Shown here: piece by piece, positions 51,941-61,142 of the stretch | How positions within the stretch are numbered: position 1 is the first letter of the stretch | Layout of the letters: each line of letters opens with the position of its first letter | Assembly: GCA_012270485.1 (NCBI GenBank) | Contig: JAAXIF010000098.1 | Location: 62,001 to 126,000, forward strand | Length of the DNA stretch: 64,000 bases | Direction of reading: 5' to 3' | From: Sphingobacteriales bacterium | GTDB lineage: Bacteria; Bacteroidota; Bacteroidia; Chitinophagales; Chitinophagaceae | The notes under the pieces: model-generated | The model's input: only the letters and a program-made list of their open reading frames with translations | What the model was told of the DNA's origin: nothing | Databases searched by the model: none | Translations under genes and position numbers: made by a program

Positions 51941-54580
51941 ATGATGACCAGCGCCGAGATCAGAAAGAAGTTTCTGGATTTTTTTGCCTCTAAGCAGCAC
52001 CATATCGTGCCTTCTGCGCCAATTGTGGTAAAGAATGACCCTACCCTCCTATTTACCAATGCAGGGATGAACCAGTTCAAAGACTATTTTCTGGGCAATA
52101 AACAAGCCGCTTCTCCAAGAATTGCAGATACACAAAAATGTTTGCGTGTAAGTGGTAAACACAATGATCTGGAAGAAGTAGGCGTGGACACTTATCATCA
52201 TACGATGTTTGAAATGCTGGGCAATTGGAGTTTTGGCGACCCTGCCCGTCCGGCAGGCGGGTACTTTAAAGCAGAAGCCATTGCCTGGAGTTGGGAATTA
52301 TTGACTGAAGTTTACCAATTAGATAAAGACCGTTTATACGTCACCATTTTTGAAGGTGATGAGAAAGAAGGTATTCCACGTGACGAAGAAGCTTTTCAAG
52401 AATGGAAAAAAGTAATTCCCCAAGACCGAATTCTACTCGGAAATAAGAAAGATAATTTCTGGGAAATGGGTGATACAGGTCCCTGTGGACCTTGTACTGA
52501 AATCCATGTGGATTGTAGAACGTCAGCAGAAAGGAAAGCAGTGGATGGGAAAACGCTGGTAAACAACGATCATCCGCAGGTGATTGAAATCTGGAATAAT
52601 GTATTCATTCAATTCAACCGCTTAAAAGATGGAAGTCTGGAATCATTACCTGCCAAGCATGTTGATACCGGAATGGGTTTTGAAAGATTGGTACGTGTGA
52701 TCCAAGGAAAGCAGAGTAACTATGATACAGATGTTTTTACCGGAACCATTGCAGCAGTTGAAAGCATCACAGGAAAAAAATATGATTACAGCGATAGCAA
52801 ACAGGCGATAGCTTTTCGTGTACTGGCTGATCATATCCGTGCCATTTCTTTTACGATTGCTGACGGACAGCTTCCTTCGAATACCGGAGCCGGATATGTG
52901 ATCAGAAGAATTTTAAGAAGAGCCGTTCGTTATTATTATTCTTATCTTGATTATAAGCAACCGTTATTACACCAACTGGTTCCTGTAATTGCTCAACAGT
53001 TTGCAACTGTATTTCCGGAATTACAGCAGCAACTGGACTTTGTTAGTAAGGTAGTGAAGGAAGAAGAAGACGCATTCCTCCGCACATTAGATAAAGGATT
53101 GAAGCGAATTGATGATATTATTCATTCAGCTAGTAATAAAACAATTCAGGGCAAAGCTGCTTTTGAGTTGTTTGATACGTATGGCTTCCCGTTGGATCTA
53201 ACAAGATTGATCGCTACAGAAAATAATCTGACTGTTGATGAAAAAGGATTTGAAGCAGAAATGCAACAACAGAAAGACAGAAGTCGCGCTGCTACTGCTG
53301 TTGATACAGAAGATTGGATCACTTTAAAAGAAACTACCAACAATAGCTTTGTCGGATATACCACACTAGAAACCAATACCCTCGTTACTCGATACAGAAA
53401 AGTAAAAGCCAAGGGAAAAGAAGCCTATCAACTGGTATTGGAAAACACACCTTTTTATGCTGAAAGTGGTGGACAAACAGGAGATCAAGGCACACTTGAT
53501 TTTAATGGTGAATCTATTCCAGTGATAGATACTAAGAAAGAGAACAATTTAATTATTCATTTCTGCGAGCAATTGCCTTCTAGTATGAATGGCCCTGTAG
53601 TTGCGAAAGTGGATGCAAGCAGAAGACAATCTACTGCCATTCATCATAGTGCTACGCACTTGTTACATGCGGCACTCAGACAAGTGTTAGGAGTCCATGT
53701 AGCACAGAAAGGAAGTTTGGTCAATGATACACAATTGCGTTTTGACTTCTCACACTTTGCTAAAGTAACAGACGAGGAAATTAATCAAATTGAAAAAATC
53801 GTTAACCAAAAAATCAGAGAAAATATTCCAGTGGTCATTAAAGAAATGGGTAAAGATGATGCTGTACAATTAGGCGCCATGGCATTATTTGGTGAGAAGT
53901 ATGGCGATGTGGTAAGAGTAGTCATTATTGACCCCGCATACTCTATTGAATTGTGTGGTGGTACACATGTTGGTGCAACTGGAGAATTGGGTATTTTCAA
54001 AATCAAATCAGAATCAGCCGTAGCTGCGGGTGTAAGACGTATTGAAGCAGTGAGTGGGACTACTGCAGAAGCCTATATTGATGAACAACTCAATCAACTG
54101 ACAGCAGTACGTGAAGCATTGAAAAATCCAAAAGAGATTATCAAATCAGTAGAGAACTTATTTGCGGAAAATAACGAATTAAAAAAGAAAGTTGAAAGTT
54201 TAGAAGCCAAGCAAATTCAAATTCTCAAGCAAGAATTATTAAGTAAATCTGAAAACATCAATGGTGTTACTTTTATTGGTGCTGTAACAGAACTGAGTAG
54301 TGCTGACGCCCTTAAGAAATTATGCTTCGATTTGAAAAATGATCTTACTACTTATTTGGTAGCACTGGCTGTCAATGCAGACGGGAAAGCCAATGTAGCA
54401 GTGATGGTATCCGAAGATCTGGTCAACGAAAAAGGACTCGAAGCACCAAAAATTATCAAAGAACATATTGCAGGTCTGATCAAAGGCGGCGGCGGCGGAC
54501 AAAAAACCCTGGCCACTGCCGGCGGACAAGACGCCAGTAATCTGGTACAGGTGGTGGAGAAGGTCAGGTCGCTGCTTTAG
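51941..54580 (+). CDS. alaS: Alanyl-tRNA synthetase
   Basis: AlaS charges tRNA-Ala. The 879-residue length is normal. The catalytic domain begins AEIRKKFLDFFASKQHHIVPSA and has LLFTNAGMNQFKDYFLG (motif 1/2 area). Motif 3 is GAGYVIRRILRRAVRY. The editing domain's zinc ligands are in HHSATHLLHAALRQVLGVHV and LCGGTHVGATGELG. The C-Ala domain ends IKGGGGGQKTLATAGGQDAS. Two adjacent ATG codons (51941, 51944) are possible starts. Heptad array A4 begins 2 nt after the stop. Confidence 0.97.
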   Translation: MMTSAEIRKKFLDFFASKQHHIVPSAPIVVKNDPTLLFTNAGMNQFKDYFLGNKQAASPRIADTQKCLRVSGKHNDLEEVGVDTYHHTMFEMLGNWSFGDPARPAGGYFKAEAIAWSWELLTEVYQLDKDRLYVTIFEGDEKEGIPRDEEAFQEWKKVIPQDRILLGNKKDNFWEMGDTGPCGPCTEIHVDCRTSAERKAVDGKTLVNNDHPQVIEIWNNVFIQFNRLKDGSLESLPAKHVDTGMGFERLVRVIQGKQSNYDTDVFTGTIAAVESITGKKYDYSDSKQAIAFRVLADHIRAISFTIADGQLPSNTGAGYVIRRILRRAVRYYYSYLDYKQPLLHQLVPVIAQQFATVFPELQQQLDFVSKVVKEEEDAFLRTLDKGLKRIDDIIHSASNKTIQGKAAFELFDTYGFPLDLTRLIATENNLTVDEKGFEAEMQQQKDRSRAATAVDTEDWITLKETTNNSFVGYTTLETNTLVTRYRKVKAKGKEAYQLVLENTPFYAESGGQTGDQGTLDFNGESIPVIDTKKENNLIIHFCEQLPSSMNGPVVAKVDASRRQSTAIHHSATHLLHAALRQVLGVHVAQKGSLVNDTQLRFDFSHFAKVTDEEINQIEKIVNQKIRENIPVVIKEMGKDDAVQLGAMALFGEKYGDVVRVVIIDPAYSIELCGGTHVGATGELGIFKIKSESAVAAGVRRIEAVSGTTAEAYIDEQLNQLTAVREALKNPKEIIKSVENLFAENNELKKKVESLEAKQIQILKQELLSKSENINGVTFIGAVTELSSADALKKLCFDLKNDLTTYLVALAVNADGKANVAVMVSEDLVNEKGLEAPKIIKEHIAGLIKGGGGGQKTLATAGGQDASNLVQVVEKVRSLL

Positions 54581-54582
54581 AA

Positions 54583-54657
54583 GTCCATGGTCGATAGTCC
54601 ATAGTCCATGGCAGGACATCGGTCTTCCCAATAGACTATGGACCATAAACCATAAGC
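54583..54657. repeat. Heptad inverted repeat, site A4
   Basis: Left units GTCCATG, GTCGATA, GTCCATA, GTCCATG (54583-54610) face right units AATAGAC, TATGGAC, CATAAAC, CATAAGC (54630-54657). It starts 2 nt after the alaS TAG stop. The remaining ~95 nt before the PDZ gene hold no clear element. Confidence 0.87.
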
Positions 54658-54751
54658 CAATCCATTAACCTTATTTAACATTTCCGAAAACCTTCGTAAA
54701 TAAAATTTTACTGTACATTTGACTACCAAACATTTCGTACACTAAAATTTT

Positions 54752-55702
54752 ATGATTATGTATTGCAAATGGATCGCCGCATTATTACTCACTGCAGGAA
54801 TGACTGCATCGGCACAAACCACAGATAAAAAGCAACGTGAAGAAGAGGTAAAAGAAAAAAGACAAAAAACAACCATTGTAGTTGATGGTGACAGGGTTAT
54901 TGTGAATGGAAAGGATGTAAAAGATATGTCTCCGGAAGAAAAAGAGAAACTGGGCGACATGAGATTGAGAATAGCCCCTTCTGTACGCATAAGAAGTCCA
55001 CGTAATGCTGATGGATTCTTTGATCTGGATGAAATAAGAATCAAGAACCCGGAAGGAACGCCTCGTGCTTTTTTGGGTGTGATGAGCGAGAAAAATGAAA
55101 AAGGGGCTAAAATCACTTCTGTTACCAAAGAGAGTGCTGCTGCTAAGGCAGGACTACAGAAAGACGATATCATTACCAAAGTGAACGACGCCACTATTAC
55201 AGATAGTGAAGATCTGTTTGAAACCATCCGCAAATTCAAGCCTGAAGATAAAGTGACTGTTTCTTACTTACGTGATGGTCAATTAAAAACAACCACCGCA
55301 GTGCTTGGTAAGACCATGGAGATGGACTTCGATTTTAATTTTGATGATCGTTTTGGACGCGGCTTTAACTTCAACATGCCTGAATTAAGAGGCCTGGAAA
55401 ATTTTAACTGGAATTACTCACGTAAGCCCAGATTGGGGGTTGAAATTCAGGATACTGAGGACAGTAAAGGGGTAAAAGTTATACAGGTTGAAAATGAAAT
55501 GCCGGCTCAAAAAGCAGGAATTCAAGAAAATGATATCATTACTAGTATCAACGATAAAGCAGTAAACTCAGTAGATGAAATCAAAGCGGCCCTGAAGGAA
55601 TTGAAAGAAGGCGATCTGATCAAAGCAACTATCATTCGCTCCGGAAAAACACAAACACTGGAAATTAAAATTCCTAAAAAGTTAAAAACAGCAGATCTCT
55701 GA
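54752..55702 (+). CDS. Exported double-PDZ protein
   Basis: The 316-residue protein has a signal peptide (up to about ALLLTAGMTASAQ) and two PDZ domains. The first starts near PRAFLGVMSEKNEKGA and includes AGLQKDDIITKVNDATITD. The second starts near KPRLGVEIQDTEDSKGV and includes AGIQENDIITSINDKAVNS. Between them is a Phe/Asn/Asp-rich stretch (FDFNFDDRFGRGFNFNM). There is no trypsin-like protease domain, so it is not a DegP enzyme; it may recruit or inhibit periplasmic proteins. An imperfect terminator follows 48 nt downstream. Confidence 0.87.
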   Translation: MIMYCKWIAALLLTAGMTASAQTTDKKQREEEVKEKRQKTTIVVDGDRVIVNGKDVKDMSPEEKEKLGDMRLRIAPSVRIRSPRNADGFFDLDEIRIKNPEGTPRAFLGVMSEKNEKGAKITSVTKESAAAKAGLQKDDIITKVNDATITDSEDLFETIRKFKPEDKVTVSYLRDGQLKTTTAVLGKTMEMDFDFNFDDRFGRGFNFNMPELRGLENFNWNYSRKPRLGVEIQDTEDSKGVKVIQVENEMPAQKAGIQENDIITSINDKAVNSVDEIKAALKELKEGDLIKATIIRSGKTQTLEIKIPKKLKTADL

Positions 55703-55749
55703 ACCATTAGGTCTAAGCTAATGTTATAAATATCTCATGTGCATTGTAA

Positions 55750-55793
55750 GACCGCGTCACCTTGCGTTTGTAAGGGTTGTCGCGGTTTTTTTT
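55750..55793 (+). terminator. Imperfect intrinsic terminator after PDZ gene
   Basis: ACCGCG (55751) pairs with CGCGGT (55781), with further imperfect pairing inside (GTCACC and GGGTTGTC), followed by T8. Confidence 0.75.
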
Positions 55794-55814
55794 ATTTGTA
55801 TATTTAATAAAAAC

Positions 55815-56801
55815 ATGATTATGAGATTTCTTATACTGATTGCTTTTATCTGTTTAAGTCTTCAAAATTTCGCTCAGATATATCGAACCAAAGAGCCGCT
55901 GGTGCATACCTATTCTATTGTTGCCAGAGATGAGCAAACCGGGGAAATGGCTGTGGGCGTGCAAAGCCACTGGTTCAGTGTAGGTACTTCAGTTCCTTGG
56001 GCCGAAGCCGGTGTGGGAGCAGTAGCTACCCAGTCTTTTGTTGACAAATCTTATGGGCCGAAAGCATTGGCCTTGTTAAAAACGGGATTATCAGCACAAC
56101 AGGTTCTTGACAAACTAGTGGCCGATGATCCGGGCAGAGATGTCAGACAAGTATCGATTATTGATAGTAAAGGAAATGTGGCCACACATACCGGTAAGAA
56201 TTGTATACAAGTAGCCAGTCATATCAAAGGGAATAATTACAGCGTACAAAGTAATATGATGCTGGGCGATCAAGTAGATGAATATATGTCTGAGGCATTT
56301 GAAAAAAGTAAAAGCAAACCATTGGCAGAAAGGGTATTACTGGCATTGGAAGCTGCGCAAAAAGCAGGAGGCGATATTCGAGGTATGCAGGCTGCTGCGA
56401 TTATTGTTGTTCCAGGCAAGATCACCGAAGCCTGGAATAATAAAACAGTGGATATCCGTGTAGATGATGCCCCGGAACCATTAAAAGAATTACGCCGCAT
56501 TTATACCGTACATCTTGCATATCAACACATGAATGATGGAGACCTCGCTGTGGAGAAAAACGATATGGCAAAAGCCATGGCTGAGTACAAAGCAGCCATG
56601 GAATTATTCCCCGATAATCTGGAAATGCAATTCTGGACGGCCATTACGCTGGCGAATAACAAAGAGGTAGACAAGGCCCTGCCGATGTTAAAGAAGATTT
56701 ATGATCAAGATAAAAACTGGAAAGAACTCACCAGACGATTACCAGCAGTGAATTTATTGACGGTGTCTGAAACAGACCTAAAGCGAATACTTTCCTTATA
56801 A
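55815..56801 (+). CDS. DUF1028 protein with C-terminal TPR tail
   Basis: The 328-residue protein has a signal peptide (LILIAFICLSLQNFAQ) and then a DUF1028 domain, an Ntn-hydrolase-like family of unknown activity. The domain shows HTYSIVARDEQTGEMAVGVQS, EAGVGAVATQSFVDKSYGP and IKGNNYSVQSNMMLGDQV. A TPR-like segment (NDMAKAMAEYKAAMELFPDN and following) ends the protein. The ATG at 55815 fits the leader; the frame is open to 55737 but includes a terminator. It may act on periplasmic or surface substrates, which is a guess from location only. Confidence 0.88.
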   Translation: MIMRFLILIAFICLSLQNFAQIYRTKEPLVHTYSIVARDEQTGEMAVGVQSHWFSVGTSVPWAEAGVGAVATQSFVDKSYGPKALALLKTGLSAQQVLDKLVADDPGRDVRQVSIIDSKGNVATHTGKNCIQVASHIKGNNYSVQSNMMLGDQVDEYMSEAFEKSKSKPLAERVLLALEAAQKAGGDIRGMQAAAIIVVPGKITEAWNNKTVDIRVDDAPEPLKELRRIYTVHLAYQHMNDGDLAVEKNDMAKAMAEYKAAMELFPDNLEMQFWTAITLANNKEVDKALPMLKKIYDQDKNWKELTRRLPAVNLLTVSETDLKRILSL

Positions 56802-56849
56802 TTATCTCATAAAACCATGATAAACATCCATTAGCTGAATAATCAGCAG

Positions 56850-56857
56850 TATTTTTG
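56850..56857 (+). promoter_or_regulatory. gatB -7 box implying a leaderless or near-leaderless mRNA
   Basis: TATTTTTG exactly matches TAnnTTTG and ends 7 nt before the gatB ATG at 56864, so transcription should start at or within a few bases of the start codon. No good -33 element is seen. Confidence 0.45.
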
Positions 56858-56863
56858 TAGTTC

Positions 56864-58309
56864 ATGTCATTGCAGGAAAAATATGAGGCGGTTATTGGAC
56901 TGGAAGTTCATGCTCAATTGGCTACACTAAGCAAATTATTTTGTGGAGATAGTACTGCATTTGGAGCCGAACCCAATACTCAGGTGAGTCCAATTACTTT
57001 AGGTCATCCGGGTACACTTCCTAAAACCAATCAAAAAGCAGTTGAATATGCTATCAAAATGGGATTGGCCTGTCATTGTGAAATTGAGCAGTATAATTAT
57101 TTTGCCAGAAAGAATTACTTCTACCCTGATCTTCCCAAGGGATATCAAATATCGCAACATACGACTCCGATTTGCAAAGGCGGGTATGTAACCATTCATA
57201 CTTCTACGGGTAGCAAAGATGTACAACTGAATAGAATTCATTTAGAAGAGGATGCGGGTAAAAGCATCCATGACTTGGATGAAAACAATACCTGTATCGA
57301 TCTGAACAGAGCCGGTACCCCACTGATTGAAATTGTTACTGAGCCGGATATGCATAGTGCGGAAGAAGCCTGGCACTATGTTACCGAAATTCGGAAACTT
57401 GTACAATGGTTGGGTATTTGTGATGGCAATATGGAAGAAGGTAGTTTGCGTTGTGATGCCAATATTTCTGTTCGATTAAGAGGAACCACAACGCTGGGCA
57501 CTAAAGTAGAAGTTAAAAACCTGAACTCCATACGCAATGTCAAAAAAGCGATTGAGTTTGAGATCGAAAGAATCGTTCAGTTATTGGAGAAGGGTGAAGC
57601 TGTAAAACAACAAACCAGAAGTTTTGATGCATCGAATGATACCACTTTTGCGATCCGTGATAAAGAAGAAGCCAATGACTATCGCTACTTCCCCGATCCC
57701 GACCTCGCTCCTTTTCATTTGACTGAAACTTTTATTGCTGGTATCAAAGAAAGTTTGCCAGAATTACCCGCCGAACTGGAAGCCAGGTTAATAGCTACTT
57801 ACGGATTGAATGCATATGATGCAGGGCAACTTTGTGATTCCATACCTACCGCTCAATACTTTGAAGTGGTGGCAAAGCATACCAACCATTACAAAGCCAT
57901 TGCTAACTGGATACTTGGACCTATCAGACAATACCTTAATGAACAGCAAAAAGATTTTACAGCACTTACATTGAAGCCTGCTAGTCTTTCAGCTTTGATA
58001 GAACTGGTACAAAGCAGTAAGGTTAGCTTCTCTGTAGCGTCTTCAAAACTACTACCCTTGTTATTAGAGAAAGATGTTGATCCCTTACAACTGGCTACTG
58101 ATATGAATTTGATCATGGTGAATGATGGAAACTTGTTAGAACAATGGGTAGAGGAGGCCATAACTGCCATGCCGGACAAAGTAACGGAGTATAAAAAAGG
58201 TAAAAAAGGTTTAATCGGTTTATTTGTAGGTGAAGTGAAGAAAAGAAGTAAGGGGCAAGCAGATCCCAAATTAGTAACAGTATTATTAGAACAAAAACTC
58301 AATCAATAA
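56864..58309 (+). CDS. gatB: Asp-tRNA(Asn)/Glu-tRNA(Gln) amidotransferase subunit B
   Basis: GatB is the tRNA-binding kinase subunit of the GatCAB complex, which turns Glu-tRNA(Gln) (or Asp-tRNA(Asn)) into the amidated form. The 481-residue protein begins YEAVIGLEVHAQLATLSKLFCGD and includes HPGTLPKTNQKAVEYAIKMG, FARKNYFYPDLPKGYQISQ, HLEEDAGKSIHD and DANISVRLRG. The YqeY-like helical tail ends VTVLLEQKLNQ. gatA and gatC are not in the window. The next gene begins 10 nt downstream. Confidence 0.97.
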   Translation: MSLQEKYEAVIGLEVHAQLATLSKLFCGDSTAFGAEPNTQVSPITLGHPGTLPKTNQKAVEYAIKMGLACHCEIEQYNYFARKNYFYPDLPKGYQISQHTTPICKGGYVTIHTSTGSKDVQLNRIHLEEDAGKSIHDLDENNTCIDLNRAGTPLIEIVTEPDMHSAEEAWHYVTEIRKLVQWLGICDGNMEEGSLRCDANISVRLRGTTTLGTKVEVKNLNSIRNVKKAIEFEIERIVQLLEKGEAVKQQTRSFDASNDTTFAIRDKEEANDYRYFPDPDLAPFHLTETFIAGIKESLPELPAELEARLIATYGLNAYDAGQLCDSIPTAQYFEVVAKHTNHYKAIANWILGPIRQYLNEQQKDFTALTLKPASLSALIELVQSSKVSFSVASSKLLPLLLEKDVDPLQLATDMNLIMVNDGNLLEQWVEEAITAMPDKVTEYKKGKKGLIGLFVGEVKKRSKGQADPKLVTVLLEQKLNQ

Positions 58310-58319
58310 ATATACATAC

Positions 58320-59441
58320 ATGAAACCATTGGTATACATCGCAGCTGTTATTGCATTATTGAGCAGTTGTCAGGAAAAAAAATATGGTGCTTTTACCGTA
58401 AGTGGTAAGATCATCAATGCACCCTCCAAAAAAATATTTTTACAGGAATTACCTTATGGTGGCGAACAACCCGTTATCTTGGATTCCACCACTTTAAAAG
58501 ATAATGGCAGTTTTGAATTAAGAGCGGTTGGCAAGGAAGAAGCATTATATAGATTGGTGATTGAAAATGGTCCGGATGTTTTACTCGTAAATGATGGTAA
58601 AAGTATTCGTGTTAATGTTGATGTCAACAATTACAGGGCTTATACCGTTGAAGGCTCAGATGCCAGTAACAGTTTGCATAAACTTTTCGAAGACTTTCGT
58701 GTGAAAGACTCTTTGTTGTATTTAACATTTACGAAAGTGGACAGCATGCAGCAAAATGAAGGAAACGACAGTTTGCTAACAATAGAAAGAGACAAGCGTG
58801 ATCGCCAATTAAAAGATATCAACAAGCTGGTGACCGATTTTGTCAATGCCTCAGAAAGCCCTGCTGCCAGGTACTATGCTATAGGAATGGGTTCCCGCAC
58901 CATGCAACCTGAGGAACTGAAAGTTTTGGCTGATGCATCAGCAGACAAGTTCAAAGAACATAGTGGATTAGCCAAGCTTAAAAGTTTGATGACAGTAAGT
59001 ACACAACCGCCTCCATCCAACAGCTTATTGAATCAGCCAGCACCGGAGATCAGTTTACCTGACACAGATGGAAAGATGTTTTCATTAAGTAGTTTAAAGG
59101 GCAAATATGTGTTGGTTGATTTTTGGGCGAGTTGGTGTATGCCTTGCAGAAAAGAAAATCCAAATGTCGTAGCTGCTTACAATAAGTTCAAGGATAAGAA
59201 CTTTACCATTTTGGGTGTTTCATTAGATCAGGATAAAGAAGCTTGGTTAGAAGCCATTGCAAAAGATAAATTAACCTGGAAGCATATCAGTGATCTAAAA
59301 TATTGGGAAAGCGTGGTAGTGCCTATGTATAAAATTGAAGGTATCCCATTCAACGTTTTGTTAGATCCAACCGGAAAAATCGTTGCAACGGATTTGAGAG
59401 GTGATGATTTAGAAAAAACATTAGCGAAAATGCTTAAATAG
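58320..59441 (+). CDS. TlpA-type thioredoxin-fold lipoprotein with DUF4369 domain
   Basis: The 373-residue lipoprotein has a leader ending in lipobox LLSSC (Cys17). The N-terminal half matches DUF4369 (FTVSGKIINAPSKKIFLQEL onward). The C-terminal half is an AhpC/TSA-TlpA thioredoxin fold with Cys273-Met-Pro-Cys276 in FWASWCMPCRKENPN. It probably acts as a periplasmic thiol-disulfide reductase on exported proteins. It starts 10 nt after gatB and is likely co-transcribed, though not functionally linked. Confidence 0.92.
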   Translation: MKPLVYIAAVIALLSSCQEKKYGAFTVSGKIINAPSKKIFLQELPYGGEQPVILDSTTLKDNGSFELRAVGKEEALYRLVIENGPDVLLVNDGKSIRVNVDVNNYRAYTVEGSDASNSLHKLFEDFRVKDSLLYLTFTKVDSMQQNEGNDSLLTIERDKRDRQLKDINKLVTDFVNASESPAARYYAIGMGSRTMQPEELKVLADASADKFKEHSGLAKLKSLMTVSTQPPPSNSLLNQPAPEISLPDTDGKMFSLSSLKGKYVLVDFWASWCMPCRKENPNVVAAYNKFKDKNFTILGVSLDQDKEAWLEAIAKDKLTWKHISDLKYWESVVVPMYKIEGIPFNVLLDPTGKIVATDLRGDDLEKTLAKMLK

Positions 59442-59648
59442 TAGGTTAGAGATAATTAGAAAGATGGGACTTTATGATTGATTATAATTTCATCGTCCAT
59501 CATAAAAATCTGCGTCCCATCAAACAGCTTTGATAAACTAATCATACAAAGACAGAGATTAGCTACAAACAAAGGAGGAAGTCTCAAAAGTAAAAAGAAG
59601 GCTTTGAGAATCGCCTAAATGAAAACTTTCTCCATCAGGTACCCGAAT

Positions 59649-59688
59649 AAAAAGAGGCTGTATCGTACTTTTGATACAGCCTCTTTTT
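59649..59688. terminator. Bidirectional terminator between TlpA-type gene and susD
   Basis: A perfect 16-bp stem (AAAAAGAGGCTGTATC with its complement) and 8-nt loop have A- and T-runs on both sides, ending convergent transcription from 59441 and 59710. The rest of the 268-nt gap has an imperfect inverted repeat (GATGGGAC at 59463 with GTCCCATC at 59514) and no gene. Confidence 0.92.
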
Positions 59689-59709
59689 ATTATTCTTCAA
59701 AGAATCAAA

Positions 59710-61125
59710 TTAATAACCAGGATTTTGTTTGAATCCTTTATTAAAATTGATTTCTGAGCTTGGGAAAGGCAGCTGGAATCTGTGGTTACCAGCTGGTAAA
59801 CTTGTGAAGATATACTTCACACCTGTTCCATCAGCGCGGTCTCCAAAGTTTGCATCACGTTGAACAGGTTGATTTCTTCTTTTTAAATCCCAGAATCTAT
59901 CACCTTCAAATGCCAATTCCAATCTTCTTTCTTTCAGAATTTCATCGCCTAATGCTGTTCCTGTTAATGCAAGTGGTGTACTTGAACTATAACGATTTGC
60001 ACGCAGCAAATTCAGGTCTGCCAAAGCTTGTACATCATTACCAGAACGCTGATATGCTTCTGCTCTATTGAGTAACACTTCAGCAGTACGCAATACTTTA
60101 TGATCAACAACACCTGCTACCTGACCGGGACGTCCTGCATATTTGATAATATGATTCTGAAGAACACCGTTATACAAGCTGGTTTGAATGTATGCAGTTG
60201 TTCTAATATCAGAAGGCTGGTACAATTGACGAAGGTTGTACTCACATACATATTCTGAACGAATCAATCCGCCCACAGTTTGATAATAATTTACACCCTG
60301 TGCATTAATATTATCTAAAGTAGTATTTACAACTTTAAATAACACACCGTTATTTGTTTGATCAGTCCAGATAAGAGAAAAATCTGTACGAGAAGGTAAA
60401 ACTGGAGTTGTGCCTAATGCTGCATTAGAAGCAGCGATACAGTTGGTGAAATCTCCCATGTAAAGATACAATCTTGACAATAAACCGTTAACAGCAGCCT
60501 TATTCAATCTACCTACCCCATTGGTGGTGTTAATCAATGGCAGAGCTGTAGTTAGATCTGTTACAAGTTTTTGATAAAACCCACGAACAGGCTCTTTAGT
60601 AGGTAATTGTTTTGCATCAGTAGATGTAATATAAGCCATTGTTGAATCAGCAGCAGTAGCATTTTCAAATGTTTTGCTGAAGGTTCTTGCCATATCAAAA
60701 TAAACCAATGCTCTCACTGCCAATGCTTCACCTCTAACGTTGTCTTTAAAAACACCAGCTGGAAATTTTTCGATGTTTTCAAGAATGGCATTAGCGCGTC
60801 TTGCGATAACGTATCCATTGGAAAAGAATCCAACTGTAGCGTCACCATTATAACGCCAGTCACCAAAAACAGTTAGTGTTTGACGACCAAGGCTACTAAT
60901 AATCAAGTTGTCAGCCATAACATCCGCAAGGATGTTCCAAGTACCGTTAACATAGTTATTATTGCGCAACCCGGTATACATACCCAAAACTGCCAGGTTA
61001 ACATCAGTTTCCGTATTAAAAGCCTGAGAGGTCTCAATTTGGTTAAACGGACTAAGCTCAAGCTCCTTTTTACTACAAGAAGCAAGTAACGCTACTGTAG
61101 ATAATGCAAATAATATTTTTTTCAT
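59710..61125 (-). CDS. SusD/RagB-family outer-membrane nutrient-binding lipoprotein
   Basis: The 471-residue SusD-like lipoprotein sits as a lid on its SusC partner and binds the incoming nutrient. The leader has the lipobox LLASC. The helical TPR-type core shows SQAFNTETDVNLAVLGMYTG, EALAVRALVYFDMARTF and VLRTAEVLLNRAEAYQRSGN. The end ERRLELAFEGDRFWDLKRR, then INFNKGFKQNPGY, is typical. SusC is encoded 17 nt upstream on the same strand. No regulator, glycosidase or peptidase is next to it in the window, so the substrate is unknown. Confidence 0.94.
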   Translation of the reverse strand: MKKILFALSTVALLASCSKKELELSPFNQIETSQAFNTETDVNLAVLGMYTGLRNNNYVNGTWNILADVMADNLIISSLGRQTLTVFGDWRYNGDATVGFFSNGYVIARRANAILENIEKFPAGVFKDNVRGEALAVRALVYFDMARTFSKTFENATAADSTMAYITSTDAKQLPTKEPVRGFYQKLVTDLTTALPLINTTNGVGRLNKAAVNGLLSRLYLYMGDFTNCIAASNAALGTTPVLPSRTDFSLIWTDQTNNGVLFKVVNTTLDNINAQGVNYYQTVGGLIRSEYVCEYNLRQLYQPSDIRTTAYIQTSLYNGVLQNHIIKYAGRPGQVAGVVDHKVLRTAEVLLNRAEAYQRSGNDVQALADLNLLRANRYSSSTPLALTGTALGDEILKERRLELAFEGDRFWDLKRRNQPVQRDANFGDRADGTGVKYIFTSLPAGNHRFQLPFPSSEINFNKGFKQNPGY

Positions 61126-61142
61126 CTTATAGAAATTTTGGG

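Noticed and set aside
59463..59521. Imperfect inverted repeat as another heptad array
   Set aside because: No consistent 7-nt register could be found in it, so it is not counted in the family.
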